A stretch of DNA of 64,000 nucleotides from Candidatus Fimivivens faecavium (GCA_018716105.1 DVKH01000020.1:1-64000); one strand, 5' to 3'. Numbered from the stretch's first letter, positions 16,360 through 24,147 are shown. Notes: generated by a model from the sequence alone, not told the origin. A program made the numbers and translations.

Positions 16360-17340
16360 TTATTCTGCAGAACCGGCACTGCGCAGCCGGCCCGCGCCTG
16401 CCTGTTCTTCCGATTCGAACAGCCCGCAGGAGAGATACCGCTCGCCCGTGTCGGGGAGAAGCACGACAATCTTTTTCCCCCGGTTTTCGGGCCGGTTGGC
16501 GAACTTTGCCGCCGCACAGAGCGCCGCGCCCGACGAAATCCCGGCGAGGAGTCCCTCGGTCCGCGCGAGGGTCCGGCAGGCCGCATAGGCTTCGCCGTCG
16601 CCGACCGTAATAATCTCGTCTAGGATCTCCCGGTTCAGAACCTCCGGAACGAAGCCCGGCCCGATCCCCTGGATCTTATGCGGCCCCGGCGCTCCGCCCG
16701 ACAGCACCGGCGAGCGCTCCGGCTCCGCCGCGACGATCTGAATATCCGGATTTTTGCTCTTTAAGAATTCGCCCACGCCGGTGACAGTTCCGCCGGTTCC
16801 GGCCGCCGACACGAAGGCGTCGACTTCGCCGCCGGTATCCCGCCAGATTTCCGGCCCGGTGCCCGCGCGGTGCGCCGCGGGGTTTGCGGGGTTGCCGAAC
16901 TGATTGGCGATCAGGCTGTTCGGATTCTCTTTCGCGATCCGCTCGATCGCTTCAATCGAACCTTTCATCCCCTTCGCGCCGTCGGTGAGGATCAGCTCGG
17001 CCCCAAGCGCAGCGAGCAGCATCCGCCGCTCCATGCTCATCGTCTCGGGCATCGCGAGAACCACCCGATATCCCTTCGCCGCCGCGACGAAACCCAGCCC
17101 GACGCCGGTGTTCCCGCTCGTCGCCTCCAGGATCAGCGTGTCCTTGTTCAAAAGGCCCTTCTTCTCCGCATCCTCGATCAGCGCAAGGCCGACCCGGTCC
17201 TTCGCGGAGGAAAGCGGGTTCATCATCTCGAGCTTCGCGATCAGCGGCGTATCAATCCCCCGCTCCCGGCAAAAGCGCGGCAGCTCCATCAGCGGCGTAT
17301 TGCCGACCAGCTCGGTGAGATTTTTATAAATCCGTCTCAT
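16360..17340 (-). CDS. cysK: Cysteine synthase A (O-acetylserine sulfhydrylase)
   Basis: A PLP enzyme that makes cysteine from O-acetylserine and sulfide. The 326-residue product has the PLP lysine (Lys47) in NPLSSAKDRVG, the TSGNTG phosphate loop (74-79), the GTGGTVTG loop and the C-terminal PDTGERYLS. Usual sequences have SSVKDR at the lysine; Ala here is a mild change. The start at 17340 is preferred; an ATG at 17364 has no ribosome-binding site, while AAGGAG lies 13 bases before 17340. It is divergent from cysE, which supplies its substrate. The two proteins usually form the cysteine synthase complex. Confidence 0.95.
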   Translation of the reverse strand: MRRIYKNLTELVGNTPLMELPRFCRERGIDTPLIAKLEMMNPLSSAKDRVGLALIEDAEKKGLLNKDTLILEATSGNTGVGLGFVAAAKGYRVVLAMPETMSMERRMLLAALGAELILTDGAKGMKGSIEAIERIAKENPNSLIANQFGNPANPAAHRAGTGPEIWRDTGGEVDAFVSAAGTGGTVTGVGEFLKSKNPDIQIVAAEPERSPVLSGGAPGPHKIQGIGPGFVPEVLNREILDEIITVGDGEAYAACRTLARTEGLLAGISSGAALCAAAKFANRPENRGKKIVVLLPDTGERYLSCGLFESEEQAGAGRLRSAGSAE

Positions 17341-17364
17341 GTCCTCAATACAGCTCCTTCCCAT

Positions 17365-17683
17365 TTTGGGTTGCTTTTCAGTATAATAACGGCTTTCGCC
17401 GCTGTCAATTGCAATATTTTCCCTCCCGGCGGATCATTTGTGGAAAAATGCGGCCGGCCATGATAACATCAGCGGAGGGGCAGAACCAGATAGAAAGCGC
17501 TCTGCCCCCCGCGTCAAGATGCAGAGTGCGGCGCTTGGGGGGAAAGATCCGTCGATCTGAAAATAGAAAGCCCTTATTTCCCGTTCAATTTGGGAAATTT
17601 GCATATTGCTGCAAACAATGGCAAATCGTTTCTTGAAATCTGGCACGAATTATGCTATTTTGTTCATATTATGGCTTTGTAGT
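17365..17683. other. Divergent cysK-cysE control region
   Basis: About 320 bases without a gene. It contains an inverted repeat GGGGCAGA / TCTGCCCC (17477-17484 and 17501-17508), a second small repeat TTCCC / GGGAA (about 17579-17597) and a candidate rightward promoter TTGAAA (17633-17638), 17-base spacer, TATTTT (17656-17661). I looked for a T-box or SAM riboswitch and did not see the conserved motifs of either. Confidence 0.45.
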
Positions 17684-18364
17684 ATGATAAAGGGGGGATT
17701 CGTCATCTTCGAGGGAATCAAACACGACATCCGCGCGATCAAGGACCGGGACCCCGCGGCCAGAAACTCCGCCGAGGTCCTCCTGCTCTACTCCGGGCTG
17801 CACGCGCTCATGCTGCACCGTCCGGCGCACTGGCTGTACCAGAAGCGATGTTACTTCTCCGCGCGGCTGATCTCGCAGGTTGCGAAGTTCCTGACTGGAA
17901 TTGAAATTCATCCCGGCGCGAAAATGGGCCGGGGTATTCTCATCGACCACGGAAGCGGCGTCGTCATCGGCGAAACCGCCGAAGTCGGCGACGACTGCAC
18001 CATCTACCAGGGCGCGACCCTCGGCGGCACCGGAAAGGACAAGGGAAAGCGTCACCCGACGGTTGGAAAAGGGGTCATGATCGGCTCCGGCGCGAAGATC
18101 CTCGGCCCGGTCACCGTCGGCGATCACAGCAAGGTCGCCTCCAACGCCGTTCTGCTGACCTCTATCGAGGCGCACACAACCGCCGTCGGCGTCCCCGCAA
18201 AGGCGGTGAGGATCCAGGGCGAGAAAATCCCGTCCGGCCGTGAGGAGGAAAGCGCCGACCTCAACCACGCCGACATCCCGGACCCGGTCGCGATGGAACT
18301 CGCCCGGCTTCAGGAAGCCGTCGACGCGCTTGCGGCGCGCCTCGCACTGCTCGAAAAACGGTAA
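17684..18364 (+). CDS. cysE: Serine O-acetyltransferase
   Basis: Acetylates serine with acetyl-CoA, the first step of cysteine synthesis. The short clostridial/EpsC-type form has a helical N-terminus ending in RDPAAR, then left-handed beta-helix hexapeptide repeats with catalytic DHGSGVVIGE and the TLGGTGKDKGKRHP active-site loop, and an extra C-terminal helix. The ATG at 17684 is given because it is the only standard start. It has no ribosome-binding site and sits in a second promoter-like TATGAT. An AAAGGGGGG site lies 7 bases before an ATC at 17705, and translation from there would give MFEGIKHDIRAIKDRDPAAR-like protein, if the first codon is read as Met and allowing for the Ile-Phe order. 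Start at AUC is therefore quite possible. Confidence 0.9.
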   Translation: MIKGGFVIFEGIKHDIRAIKDRDPAARNSAEVLLLYSGLHALMLHRPAHWLYQKRCYFSARLISQVAKFLTGIEIHPGAKMGRGILIDHGSGVVIGETAEVGDDCTIYQGATLGGTGKDKGKRHPTVGKGVMIGSGAKILGPVTVGDHSKVASNAVLLTSIEAHTTAVGVPAKAVRIQGEKIPSGREEESADLNHADIPDPVAMELARLQEAVDALAARLALLEKR

Positions 18365-18392
18365 CTTCACGCAGGGGAACGTCACCCTGCGC

Positions 18393-18428
18393 AAAACCGG
18401 CGGCGATTGATTTCGCCGCCGGTTTTTT
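18393..18428. terminator. Bidirectional terminator between cysE and spoIID
   Basis: The stem AAACCGGCGGCGA / TCGCCGCCGGTTT with a 6-base loop has T-runs on both strands and lies between the two convergent genes. A smaller hairpin (GCAGGG / CCCTGC) precedes it. Confidence 0.85.
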
Positions 18429-18433
18429 GTCCT

Positions 18434-19540
18434 TTAAATCTCCGCAAGGGTGGTCCCGGGGTAATAATGGGCAAGGATATCGACATAATCGCTCCCCTGC
18501 CGGGCCATAAAGTCCGCGCCGTACTGGCTCAGCCCCACCCCGTGGCCGTATCCGTTCACCGTCAGGGTAAACGCCCCGTTCGCATAGACGGCCTCAAAAC
18601 AGGAGGACCGTAGGCCGAGCGCCGCCCGGACCTCTTTTCCGTGGACGGCCTGATCGCCGACCTTGATTTCGGTGATGTACCCGCCCTCGGACCGCTCGAC
18701 CGGGACAAGCCATGCGCCCGGCGAAGCGGGAAGCTCCGCCTCCGGGAACGCAGCGGTCAGCCGCTTTTCCATCTCGTCTTTGGTCAGCGTCACCGTCGTC
18801 TGATACTGCGGCGCGAGAAGGTCCCCTTCGCTCTCGACCGGCACAAGGTAATCGAGCCCGTGCTCCCAGACGTTCGCCGCCGATTCGGTCTCGCCCGCGC
18901 TGGTCGAATGATAGGCTGCGAGAATCGGCTCACCGCCGTACAGCAGGATATGGTGCTCGGCGATCTCGGCGGCGGCGCAGATCTTCGGCCAGTAGAGGTC
19001 GAAGTTCGCCCCGTACCGCTCCTTCGCCCGTGCCTCGGTGATATACCCTTCGTCCTTTGAGGGGTCCGCCGAAAAATCCGCGCCTTTCAGGGCCGGGTCG
19101 GGATTCGCCTCCTGCGCGCGGGCGCAATAGAGCGCATAGCTGTGCGCAGCGACCGCCTGCGCCGCCATCGCCTCGGAGTGGAAAGACGCCGGCATCTCGC
19201 TCGCGAGCGCGCCGCGCAGATAGTCGGCCAGCGGGACTTCCTTCACCTCGCCGGTCGTGCGGTCGAGAATCCGGAACGATTCCCGCCGGAACTCCCCCGC
19301 GTGTGCGGGGGCGGCCGAAACCGCCGGAGCGGAGGATTGCGTCTGGGCCGGGGGGGCGTCCTCTGCGTTTTCCTCCGGCGCCGCGGGAAGTCCCGGCAGC
19401 CCGGCCTCGGAAGAGGATGAGCCGGGCCCGCCGGCAGCGGGCGGCGCATCGGGAAGGGCGAGCGGCACACCAATCGCCGCCATCGGCAGCAGCAGGGTGA
19501 GCGCCGCGAAAATCAGCAGGAAAAACAGTGCGGCTTTCAT
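18434..19540 (-). CDS. spoIID: Stage II sporulation protein D (peptidoglycan lytic transglycosylase)
   Basis: SpoIID degrades septal peptidoglycan during engulfment, together with SpoIIP and SpoIIM. The 368-residue product has an N-terminal membrane anchor (about 3-25), a Pro/Ala/Ser-rich extracellular linker (about 30-85) and the SpoIID/LytB domain, with the catalytic-region LASEMPASFHSEAMAAQAVA (Glu in SEMP), SYALY, and the C-terminal NGYGHGVGLSQYGA motif. The start at 19540 follows AAAGGAG; the in-frame ATG at 19558 is less well placed. spoIIP is also in this window (39.9-41.0 kb) but not linked to it. Confidence 0.93.
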   Translation of the reverse strand: MKAALFFLLIFAALTLLLPMAAIGVPLALPDAPPAAGGPGSSSSEAGLPGLPAAPEENAEDAPPAQTQSSAPAVSAAPAHAGEFRRESFRILDRTTGEVKEVPLADYLRGALASEMPASFHSEAMAAQAVAAHSYALYCARAQEANPDPALKGADFSADPSKDEGYITEARAKERYGANFDLYWPKICAAAEIAEHHILLYGGEPILAAYHSTSAGETESAANVWEHGLDYLVPVESEGDLLAPQYQTTVTLTKDEMEKRLTAAFPEAELPASPGAWLVPVERSEGGYITEIKVGDQAVHGKEVRAALGLRSSCFEAVYANGAFTLTVNGYGHGVGLSQYGADFMARQGSDYVDILAHYYPGTTLAEI

Positions 19541-19799
19541 GTTCTTCTCCTTTAACATCGGGGTTTGTTGACTTCACAGGCCCTTTGGGATAGAATAACA
19601 AATGGCTGCAGGGCCGGCCGAATCGACCGCCTGTCCCCGCGCAGGCCGCGTTTACGGCACGGCGGGCCGCTTCTTCAGGCCGGCGCCTCCCCAATGCGAA
19701 GCGCCACGGCTCTTTCCAATCGTTTTCATCCCGGTACTTTACTCTATGCGGACGGGCCTGAGACTAGTACCCGCCGCTTTGATCCACAGGAGTCCAGAC

Positions 19800-20630
19800 A
19801 TGCATTACAAACGAAGTATCCAGCTCTGTTATACCGCTTATGCCGTGTTGATCCCGCTGCGGGCGGCGCTGAAAATCCTGGTGGTGGACACCGAAAACGG
19901 CTTTTATCTCGGCGCGCCGGCGCTGACGGCGGTTTTCCGCGCCGCGATTGCCGGCTTTTGCTTTCTGATCGCTTTCACCTGCCTGCGGGAGCCGGATCCC
20001 GGAATCGATTCCACCCGCGGAAACCGCTGGCTGGAGCTTTCGGCCGCCCTGCTCGGTTTCACCCTGCTCGCGGGCGGCGCCAGCACGCTCCTCGCATCGC
20101 GCGGGCTCTCGTTCCACTACACCGCCGTCAACGCGATGCCAAAGTGGGTGGTCCTCGCGGACGGCGTTCTGTCCTGCCTTTCGGGGCTTGTCTTCCTTTA
20201 CCTCTCGTTTCATCTGTTCAGCGGCGCGGCCCGGGGCGCGCAGCGCGGCATGCTCGCGCTGGTCCCGGTAATCTGGCACACGGTGACGATGATCCACCGC
20301 TATTCGCAATTCCACCAGGTGCTGACCAGTTCCGATCAACTGCTGGAGACGATGTTCCTCATCCTCACCACGCTGTTCCTGCTCGCCCACACCCGGACGA
20401 TGGCAGGAATCAACGCGAACCGGAAGCTGTGCGTGCTCTGGGCGCTGACCGGCTCGGCCGTCGGCTTCGCGCTGTCGGTTGGGCAGTTTGCGGGGCGCTT
20501 TGTGCTCGGCGCAGATATTTCCGGGCCGGGTTCGGTCCGAACCGCGGTGATTTTCGCGTTCTCGCTCTATGAAATCGTCTACGCCGCGACGCTTGCCCGG
20601 ACCCCCGCGAAGGAACCCGACAAATTCTGA
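19800..20630 (+). CDS. Integral membrane protein of unknown function
   Basis: 276 residues with about seven predicted membrane helices; hydrophobic stretches occur at about residues 8-25, 43-58, 79-100, 119-143, 150-175, 190-210 and 221-240. A conserved-looking RYSQF segment lies between helices. No transporter signature, cofactor motif or enzymatic motif is visible and I could not name a family. The start at 19800 follows AGGAG at 7 bases spacing; the longer frame back to 19602 has no supporting site. It is divergent from spoIID and ends at a strong terminator, so it is a single-gene unit. Confidence 0.7.
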   Translation: MHYKRSIQLCYTAYAVLIPLRAALKILVVDTENGFYLGAPALTAVFRAAIAGFCFLIAFTCLREPDPGIDSTRGNRWLELSAALLGFTLLAGGASTLLASRGLSFHYTAVNAMPKWVVLADGVLSCLSGLVFLYLSFHLFSGAARGAQRGMLALVPVIWHTVTMIHRYSQFHQVLTSSDQLLETMFLILTTLFLLAHTRTMAGINANRKLCVLWALTGSAVGFALSVGQFAGRFVLGADISGPGSVRTAVIFAFSLYEIVYAATLARTPAKEPDKF

Positions 20631-20644
20631 CAAACATGCAGACC

Positions 20645-20687
20645 AAAAAAGCGCGCCGGAAACCCACGGCTCCGGCGCGCTTTTTTA
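20645..20687 (+). terminator. Rho-independent terminator
   Basis: AAAAAAGCGCGCCGGA pairs with TCCGGCGCGCTTTTTT. It lies directly after the membrane-protein gene and just before the folT promoter. Confidence 0.9.
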
Positions 20688-20694
20688 TTTCCTG

Positions 20695-20723
20695 TTGCCC
20701 TTTTCCGGTTAATACGCTATAAT
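20695..20723 (+). promoter_or_regulatory. Promoter of the folT leader transcript
   Basis: TTGCCC (20695-20700), a 17-base spacer and a perfect TATAAT (20718-20723). It would give a leader of roughly 290 nucleotides before folT. Confidence 0.7.
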
Positions 20724-20731
20724 AACCGCAG

Positions 20732-20850
20732 GGAAACCGCTTTTGCGGTTTCCTGATCCGGTATCATAACCGCAGCAGATTGGGCCTCGGGCCGGTTTGT
20801 ACGCCGCTTTCGCGGCGCGCAGGCCCAGCCGGGCCTGCCGTTATGGTATC
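20732..20850 (+). repeat. Large structured element in the folT leader, upstream of the riboswitch
   Basis: First a small hairpin GGAAACCGC-TTTT-GCGGTTTCC (20732-20753). Then a long-range stem pairs TCATAACCGCAG (20764-20775) with CTGCCGTTATGG (20835-20846), enclosing TGGGCCT/AGGCCCA and an inner CGCCGC-TTTC-GCGGCG hairpin. A direct repeat (ATAACCGCAG) occurs just after the -10 and again at the start of the long stem. It matches no riboswitch class known to me. Confidence 0.6.
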
Positions 20851-20864
20851 ATGGCTTTACCAAT

Positions 20865-20965
20865 AGGCAGAGTAGACATCCGCGCGTGAAGTGTCAGTCG
20901 GACGGGGAGTTGCCGCTGAACGAAAAGTGTTTCACTTGCGGTGCAGATGTCGCATCCCGCTGCTG
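20865..20965 (+). promoter_or_regulatory. Tetrahydrofolate (THF) riboswitch
   Basis: The RNA shows the conserved blocks of the folT-associated THF aptamer in order: GCAGAGTAGA at the 5' side, GCGTGAAGTGT, a central GACGGGGAGTTGCCGC hairpin region, CGAAAAGTG, TTGCGGTG, then GATGTCGCATCCCGCTGC closing the outer helices (ACATC with GATGT, GCAG with CTGC). These match the Eubacterium siraeum folT aptamer block by block. It lies immediately before a folate-transporter gene, the standard context. Folate excess should lower folT expression through the terminator that follows. Confidence 0.88.
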
Positions 20966-20979
20966 CATCGATAGAGGGG

Positions 20980-21024
20980 CACCTCTGCAATGTAGCGCTA
21001 ACCAACATTGGAGGTGTTTTTTTT
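20980..21024 (+). terminator. Riboswitch-controlled terminator that also contains the folT ribosome-binding site
   Basis: CACCTC (20980-20985) pairs with GAGGTG (21011-21016) and CAATGT with ACATTG, followed by eight T residues. The 3' arm is the folT Shine-Dalgarno sequence GGAGGTG. A competing small hairpin, AGAGG (20973-20977) with CCTCT (20982-20986), would take away the 5' arm and free the site. Both termination and translation initiation could therefore be controlled. Confidence 0.75.
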
Positions 21025-21589
21025 GTACACAAATTTCGTCGCCAACCTCAAAAGCTCTGCAAAAAACTGCAGAAATCTCCGCGCAATGACCATCGTCGCC
21101 ATGCTGATCGCCCTGAACCTGGTCCTCGACAAGGTGGCGCTCCAGGTGACGCCGCAGCTGCGGATTGGCGTGGGCTTCCTCACGATGGCCATGACCGGCT
21201 TTCTCGTCGGCCCGGTGATGGCGATGTCGGCCGGCCTTGCGACCGACGTCCTCTCGTTCCTCGCGACGCCGCGGGGCGACCCTTATTTCCCGGGCTATAC
21301 CATCAGCGCGATCGCCGGCGGATTTATCTACGGCGCCGTCCTTTACCGGCAGAAACCCACCCTCGCGCGATGTTTCCTCGCGAAAGGGCTGATCAATCTG
21401 GTCGTCAACATCACCCTCAATACCTTCTGGCATTCCATGCTTTATGGAAAGGCGATCGCCGTCATGCTCCCGGCCCGCATCACCAAAAACCTGATGCTCT
21501 GGCCGCTGGAAAGCCTCCTGCTCTACGCCGTCGCCAAAACGGTCAGCGAGGTGGTGCGCCGCGCCGGCCTCTCGCTCTCTAAAAGTTAA
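21023..21589 (+). CDS. folT: Folate-specific substrate-binding (S) component of an ECF transporter
   Basis: An integral membrane protein that binds folate and works with the shared ECF module (EcfT, EcfA, EcfA'). The 188-residue product has about six membrane helices and the early LIALNLVLDKVALQVTP segment typical of folate-family S components, with a Gly-rich GFLTMAMTGFLVGP stretch. The energising module is not in the window, which is usual for group II ECF transporters. The TTG at 21023 is preferred: GGAGGTG lies 6 bases upstream. An in-frame TTG at 21008 overlaps that site. Control is by the THF riboswitch. Confidence 0.88.
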   Translation: MYTNFVANLKSSAKNCRNLRAMTIVAMLIALNLVLDKVALQVTPQLRIGVGFLTMAMTGFLVGPVMAMSAGLATDVLSFLATPRGDPYFPGYTISAIAGGFIYGAVLYRQKPTLARCFLAKGLINLVVNITLNTFWHSMLYGKAIAVMLPARITKNLMLWPLESLLLYAVAKTVSEVVRRAGLSLSKS

Positions 21590-21720
21590 GCTTCAGGCTC
21601 TGATCTTGGAATATTTCGTTGCAATATGACTGTTCAGCCGAAAATATGATGATAACTCCCATCATATTTACGAATTTTTCGTTTTAGTTAGTTGATAATT
21701 ATCCCAATCCGTGCTAAAGT
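21590..21720 (+). promoter_or_regulatory. folT-XRE intergenic region with inverted repeat and promoter
   Basis: A perfect 10-base inverted repeat AAATATGATG / CATCATATTT (21642-21651, 21660-21669) is followed by a T-rich tail and may end the folT transcript or bind the next gene's product. A promoter TTGATA (21692-21697), 17-base spacer, TAAAGT (21715-21720) lies before the XRE gene. Confidence 0.5.
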
Positions 21721-21757
21721 ATTAGAAAAGCAGGACGCCGCAAAAGGGGGATGCCAT

Positions 21758-22222
21758 ATGTCGGAGCCTTCCCGCAAACAGAACGACGCCAAGTACAGCA
21801 TTGCGCACAAACTGCGGGAACTGCGCGAAGAAAACGGCTATACACAGAGCGAGATCGGTAAGATCACCGGAAAAGCCTGCAGCACGGTGGCCTCATGGGA
21901 ATGCGCGAAAGGGCAGCCCGACGCGGACACCTTTCTCTGCCTCTGCCGCTTTTACGGGGTCGACCGCGTTCTCGAAACCTTCGGCTACATCGCCCCGCCC
22001 CCGGACCGGGACCGGGATGAGGAAGAACTGATCGATCGATTCCGGGCGCTCAGCCCTGCCGCCAAAAAACTGGTGCTTCAGATGGTTCATGGGCTGTGCG
22101 GCATCGAAATTTCCTCTTCCATCGAACCCGAATCCCCCGAGGCCGGGAACGGCGGCGAAAACAGGCTTATTTTCCGGCTCAAAAAACACAAGCCGTTCGG
22201 CGATGAGAGGCTGGTCCGATGA
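21758..22222 (+). CDS. XRE-family helix-turn-helix transcriptional regulator
   Basis: 154 residues with an N-terminal XRE DNA-binding domain (about 15-75: LRELREENGYTQSEIGKITG then STVASWECAKGQPDADTF) and a C-terminal region with an Asp/Arg-rich linker. The start at 21758 follows AAAGGGGGA. The last codons overlap the next gene by 4 bases (ATGA), so the two are coupled. A regulator coupled to an ImmA/IrrE-like partner is the usual layout of phage and ICE regulators such as ImmR/ImmA, but here the partner lacks its zinc site. Its targets are unknown. Confidence 0.85.
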   Translation: MSEPSRKQNDAKYSIAHKLRELREENGYTQSEIGKITGKACSTVASWECAKGQPDADTFLCLCRFYGVDRVLETFGYIAPPPDRDRDEEELIDRFRALSPAAKKLVLQMVHGLCGIEISSSIEPESPEAGNGGENRLIFRLKKHKPFGDERLVR

Positions 22223-22863
22223 TTCCCGTCAGCGCCAATCAATTTCTTCTTAGCGAAAAGGTCGCCGCGCTTCCGGTCAACCCCTGCCTGCTCGCCGAAA
22301 AGCACGGCGTGCGGCTCCTCTCGTTCGATGAATTCTGCGAATATTACCGGACCACGCCGCGCCAGCTCGAACAGAAATACAACCGCGACGGCTTTGCGTT
22401 GGTTGACGGGGAGTGCAGGATGATTCTCTACCGCGCGGCCCTCGACGCCGCACAGCTTCGCTGGGTGCTCATGCGGGAGCTGTGCATGCTGCTCTATTCC
22501 GGCCGGGTGGAACCGCTGCTCCCACAGAACCGCCAGGGACGCGACCGCCGGCGGAAAGCCGGACCCGGCGCGCAGGAATTGTCCCGCCTTGCGGAGGAAA
22601 TCCTTTGTCCGCTCCCAATCGCGCATCTCTGCGGCGTTGCAACCGCAGCCGAACTCGCTTTGCTCTGCGGGATCCCGCTGGACCGGGCGCAGGAACGGAT
22701 GCTGGAACTGCGCATCGCGCGGAGAAAGGGCGGCATGTTCCGCCTTGAAGAAGAACTCGAGCTGCTCGCGCAGTTCGCCCCGTTTATCAGCGATTACACC
22801 GCCGAACGGCTTCAAAAGGCCGAAAAACTGCGCCGCTACCGTGACGCGGACGTCGATTACTGA
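22219..22863 (+). CDS. ImmA/IrrE-like protein with a degenerate active site
   Basis: 214 residues. The layout follows ImmA/IrrE metallopeptidases: an N-terminal region, a strand pair (DGFALVDGECRMILYR), then the helix where HExxH should be, then the C-terminal AEEILCPLPIAHLCGV and AELALLCGIPLDRAQERM that resembles the 'ALLAP...LGV...EIA..C.IS..AA..R' tail. In the helix, RELCM (residues 86-90) replaces HELGH, so both zinc-binding histidines are missing while the Glu remains. The protein is therefore probably not a peptidase, and may act as a binding partner of the coupled XRE regulator. Family assignment is an inference from pattern and context. Confidence 0.65.
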   Translation: MIPVSANQFLLSEKVAALPVNPCLLAEKHGVRLLSFDEFCEYYRTTPRQLEQKYNRDGFALVDGECRMILYRAALDAAQLRWVLMRELCMLLYSGRVEPLLPQNRQGRDRRRKAGPGAQELSRLAEEILCPLPIAHLCGVATAAELALLCGIPLDRAQERMLELRIARRKGGMFRLEEELELLAQFAPFISDYTAERLQKAEKLRRYRDADVDY

Positions 22864-22880
22864 CGCTGGGAGGTCTGATC

Positions 22881-23606
22881 ATGAACAGAACCGTACTGGT
22901 CACCGGCGCCTCCCGCGGAATCGGGTATGAGACGGCCCGCGTGTTTCTGGAGGCCGGGGACCGGGTCGTTTTAAACTATCTCCACACGCCCGGCCCCTGC
23001 AGTGCGCTCGGGGCCGAATTCCCGGGCCGGGCACTCCCGGTGCGGGCGGACGTTTCCCGCCGCGAAGCGGTCAGACAGATGCTGTGGAAAGCGAGGGAGC
23101 GGTTCGGCCCGCTCGATATCCTGATCAACAACGCCGGGATCGCCCAGCAGAAGCAGTTTCAGGACATCACCGATGACGATTGGAACCAGATGCTCGGTGT
23201 CGATCTGACCGGCGTTTTCCTCTGCTGTCAGGAGGCGCTGCCCGACTTCCTCGCTGAAAAGTCCGGCGTGATCCTGAACATCTCCTCGATCTGGGGACTC
23301 TGCGGGGCCTCCTGCGAGGTGCATTATTCCGCGGCGAAGGCCGCCGTCATCGGCCTGACCAAAGCCCTCGCGAAAGAGCTTGGCCCCTCGGGCATCCGGG
23401 TAAACTGCATCGCCCCCGGCGCGGTCGACACCGGGATGAACGCGCCCCTCGGCGCGGATACGCTCGACGCCGTCCGGGAGGAGACGCCGCTTGGGCGGCT
23501 CGGGACGCCGCGCGAAATCGCCGAGACCGCGCTTTTCCTCGCCTCAGACAGCGCGGCGTTCCTCACCGGCCAGGTGATCAGCCCAAACGGCGGCCTCGTG
23601 ATTTAG
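22881..23606 (+). CDS. Short-chain dehydrogenase/reductase, FabG-like
   Basis: A 241-residue classical SDR using NAD(P)H. It has the TGASRGIG cofactor loop (8-15), the NNAG motif (83-86), Ser135/Ser136, and the YxxxK active site Tyr149-Lys153 (HYSAAKAA). The position of the usual catalytic Asn (VNLTG) is Asp108 here (VDLTG). The C-terminal PGAVDT and GQVISPNGG motifs fit the 3-oxoacyl-ACP reductase family. The isolated position, away from fatty acid synthesis genes, means the substrate is unclear. The GGGAGG site lies 7 bases upstream. It starts 17 bases after the ImmA/IrrE-like gene and may be co-transcribed. Confidence 0.85.
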   Translation: MNRTVLVTGASRGIGYETARVFLEAGDRVVLNYLHTPGPCSALGAEFPGRALPVRADVSRREAVRQMLWKARERFGPLDILINNAGIAQQKQFQDITDDDWNQMLGVDLTGVFLCCQEALPDFLAEKSGVILNISSIWGLCGASCEVHYSAAKAAVIGLTKALAKELGPSGIRVNCIAPGAVDTGMNAPLGADTLDAVREETPLGRLGTPREIAETALFLASDSAAFLTGQVISPNGGLVI

Positions 23607-23640
23607 GGCCGCCTTCTCTTGGATAAAAGGAGGATTTTTT

Positions 23641-24147
23641 ATGGCAGCGTTTCGTGAAATCAAACCGGAAGAGATTGGCGCCAACCCGTTTCGGCTGATC
23701 GGCTCCGACTGGCTCCTGATCACCGCGGCAAACGCGGGAAAAGTCAACACCATGACCGCCTCGTGGGGCGGGTTCGGCGTATTCTGGGGAAAAAACGCCG
23801 CAGCCGTCGTCATCCGCCCAACCCGCTACACAAAAGAGTTTGTCGATGCGGCCGGACGGTTCTCGCTCTGCGTGCCGGGCGACGCCTACCGCAAGGAGCT
23901 CCAGTACCTCGGCGCCGTCTCGGGCCGGGATGAGGACAAAATTGCGAAGGCGAATCTCACTGTCCTTTACGAAGACGGCGTCCCCTACTTTGCGGAGTCG
24001 GGGCTGGTCCTGTTCTGCCGCTCCCTCTACGCGCAGGAGATGAAGGCGGATTGCTTCCTTGATGAGAGCCTGATCGGGCGCTGGTACCCGAAACTCGATT
24101 TCCACACGCTCTATGTCGGTGAAATCGAAAAGGTCCTGACGAAATAA
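23641..24147 (+). CDS. Flavin reductase-like FMN-binding protein
   Basis: 168 residues of the flavin reductase split-barrel family. Characteristic are N-x-M-T-A-S-W-G-G (the NTMTASWGG strand), the IRPTRYTKEF segment, and FSLCVPG. Members bind FMN and reduce it or pass electrons to a partner; in anaerobes they often act in oxygen or disulfide stress, but the true partner here is unknown. A strong AAAGGAGG site lies upstream. It sits between an SDR gene and iorA, on the same strand. Confidence 0.85.
   Translation: MAAFREIKPEEIGANPFRLIGSDWLLITAANAGKVNTMTASWGGFGVFWGKNAAAVVIRPTRYTKEFVDAAGRFSLCVPGDAYRKELQYLGAVSGRDEDKIAKANLTVLYEDGVPYFAESGLVLFCRSLYAQEMKADCFLDESLIGRWYPKLDFHTLYVGEIEKVLTK

Noticed and set aside
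17365..17683. Cysteine T-box or SAM riboswitch before cysE or cysK
   Set aside because: No GGTACCGCG-like T-box sequence and no SAM-I core on either strand; only simple inverted repeats are seen.
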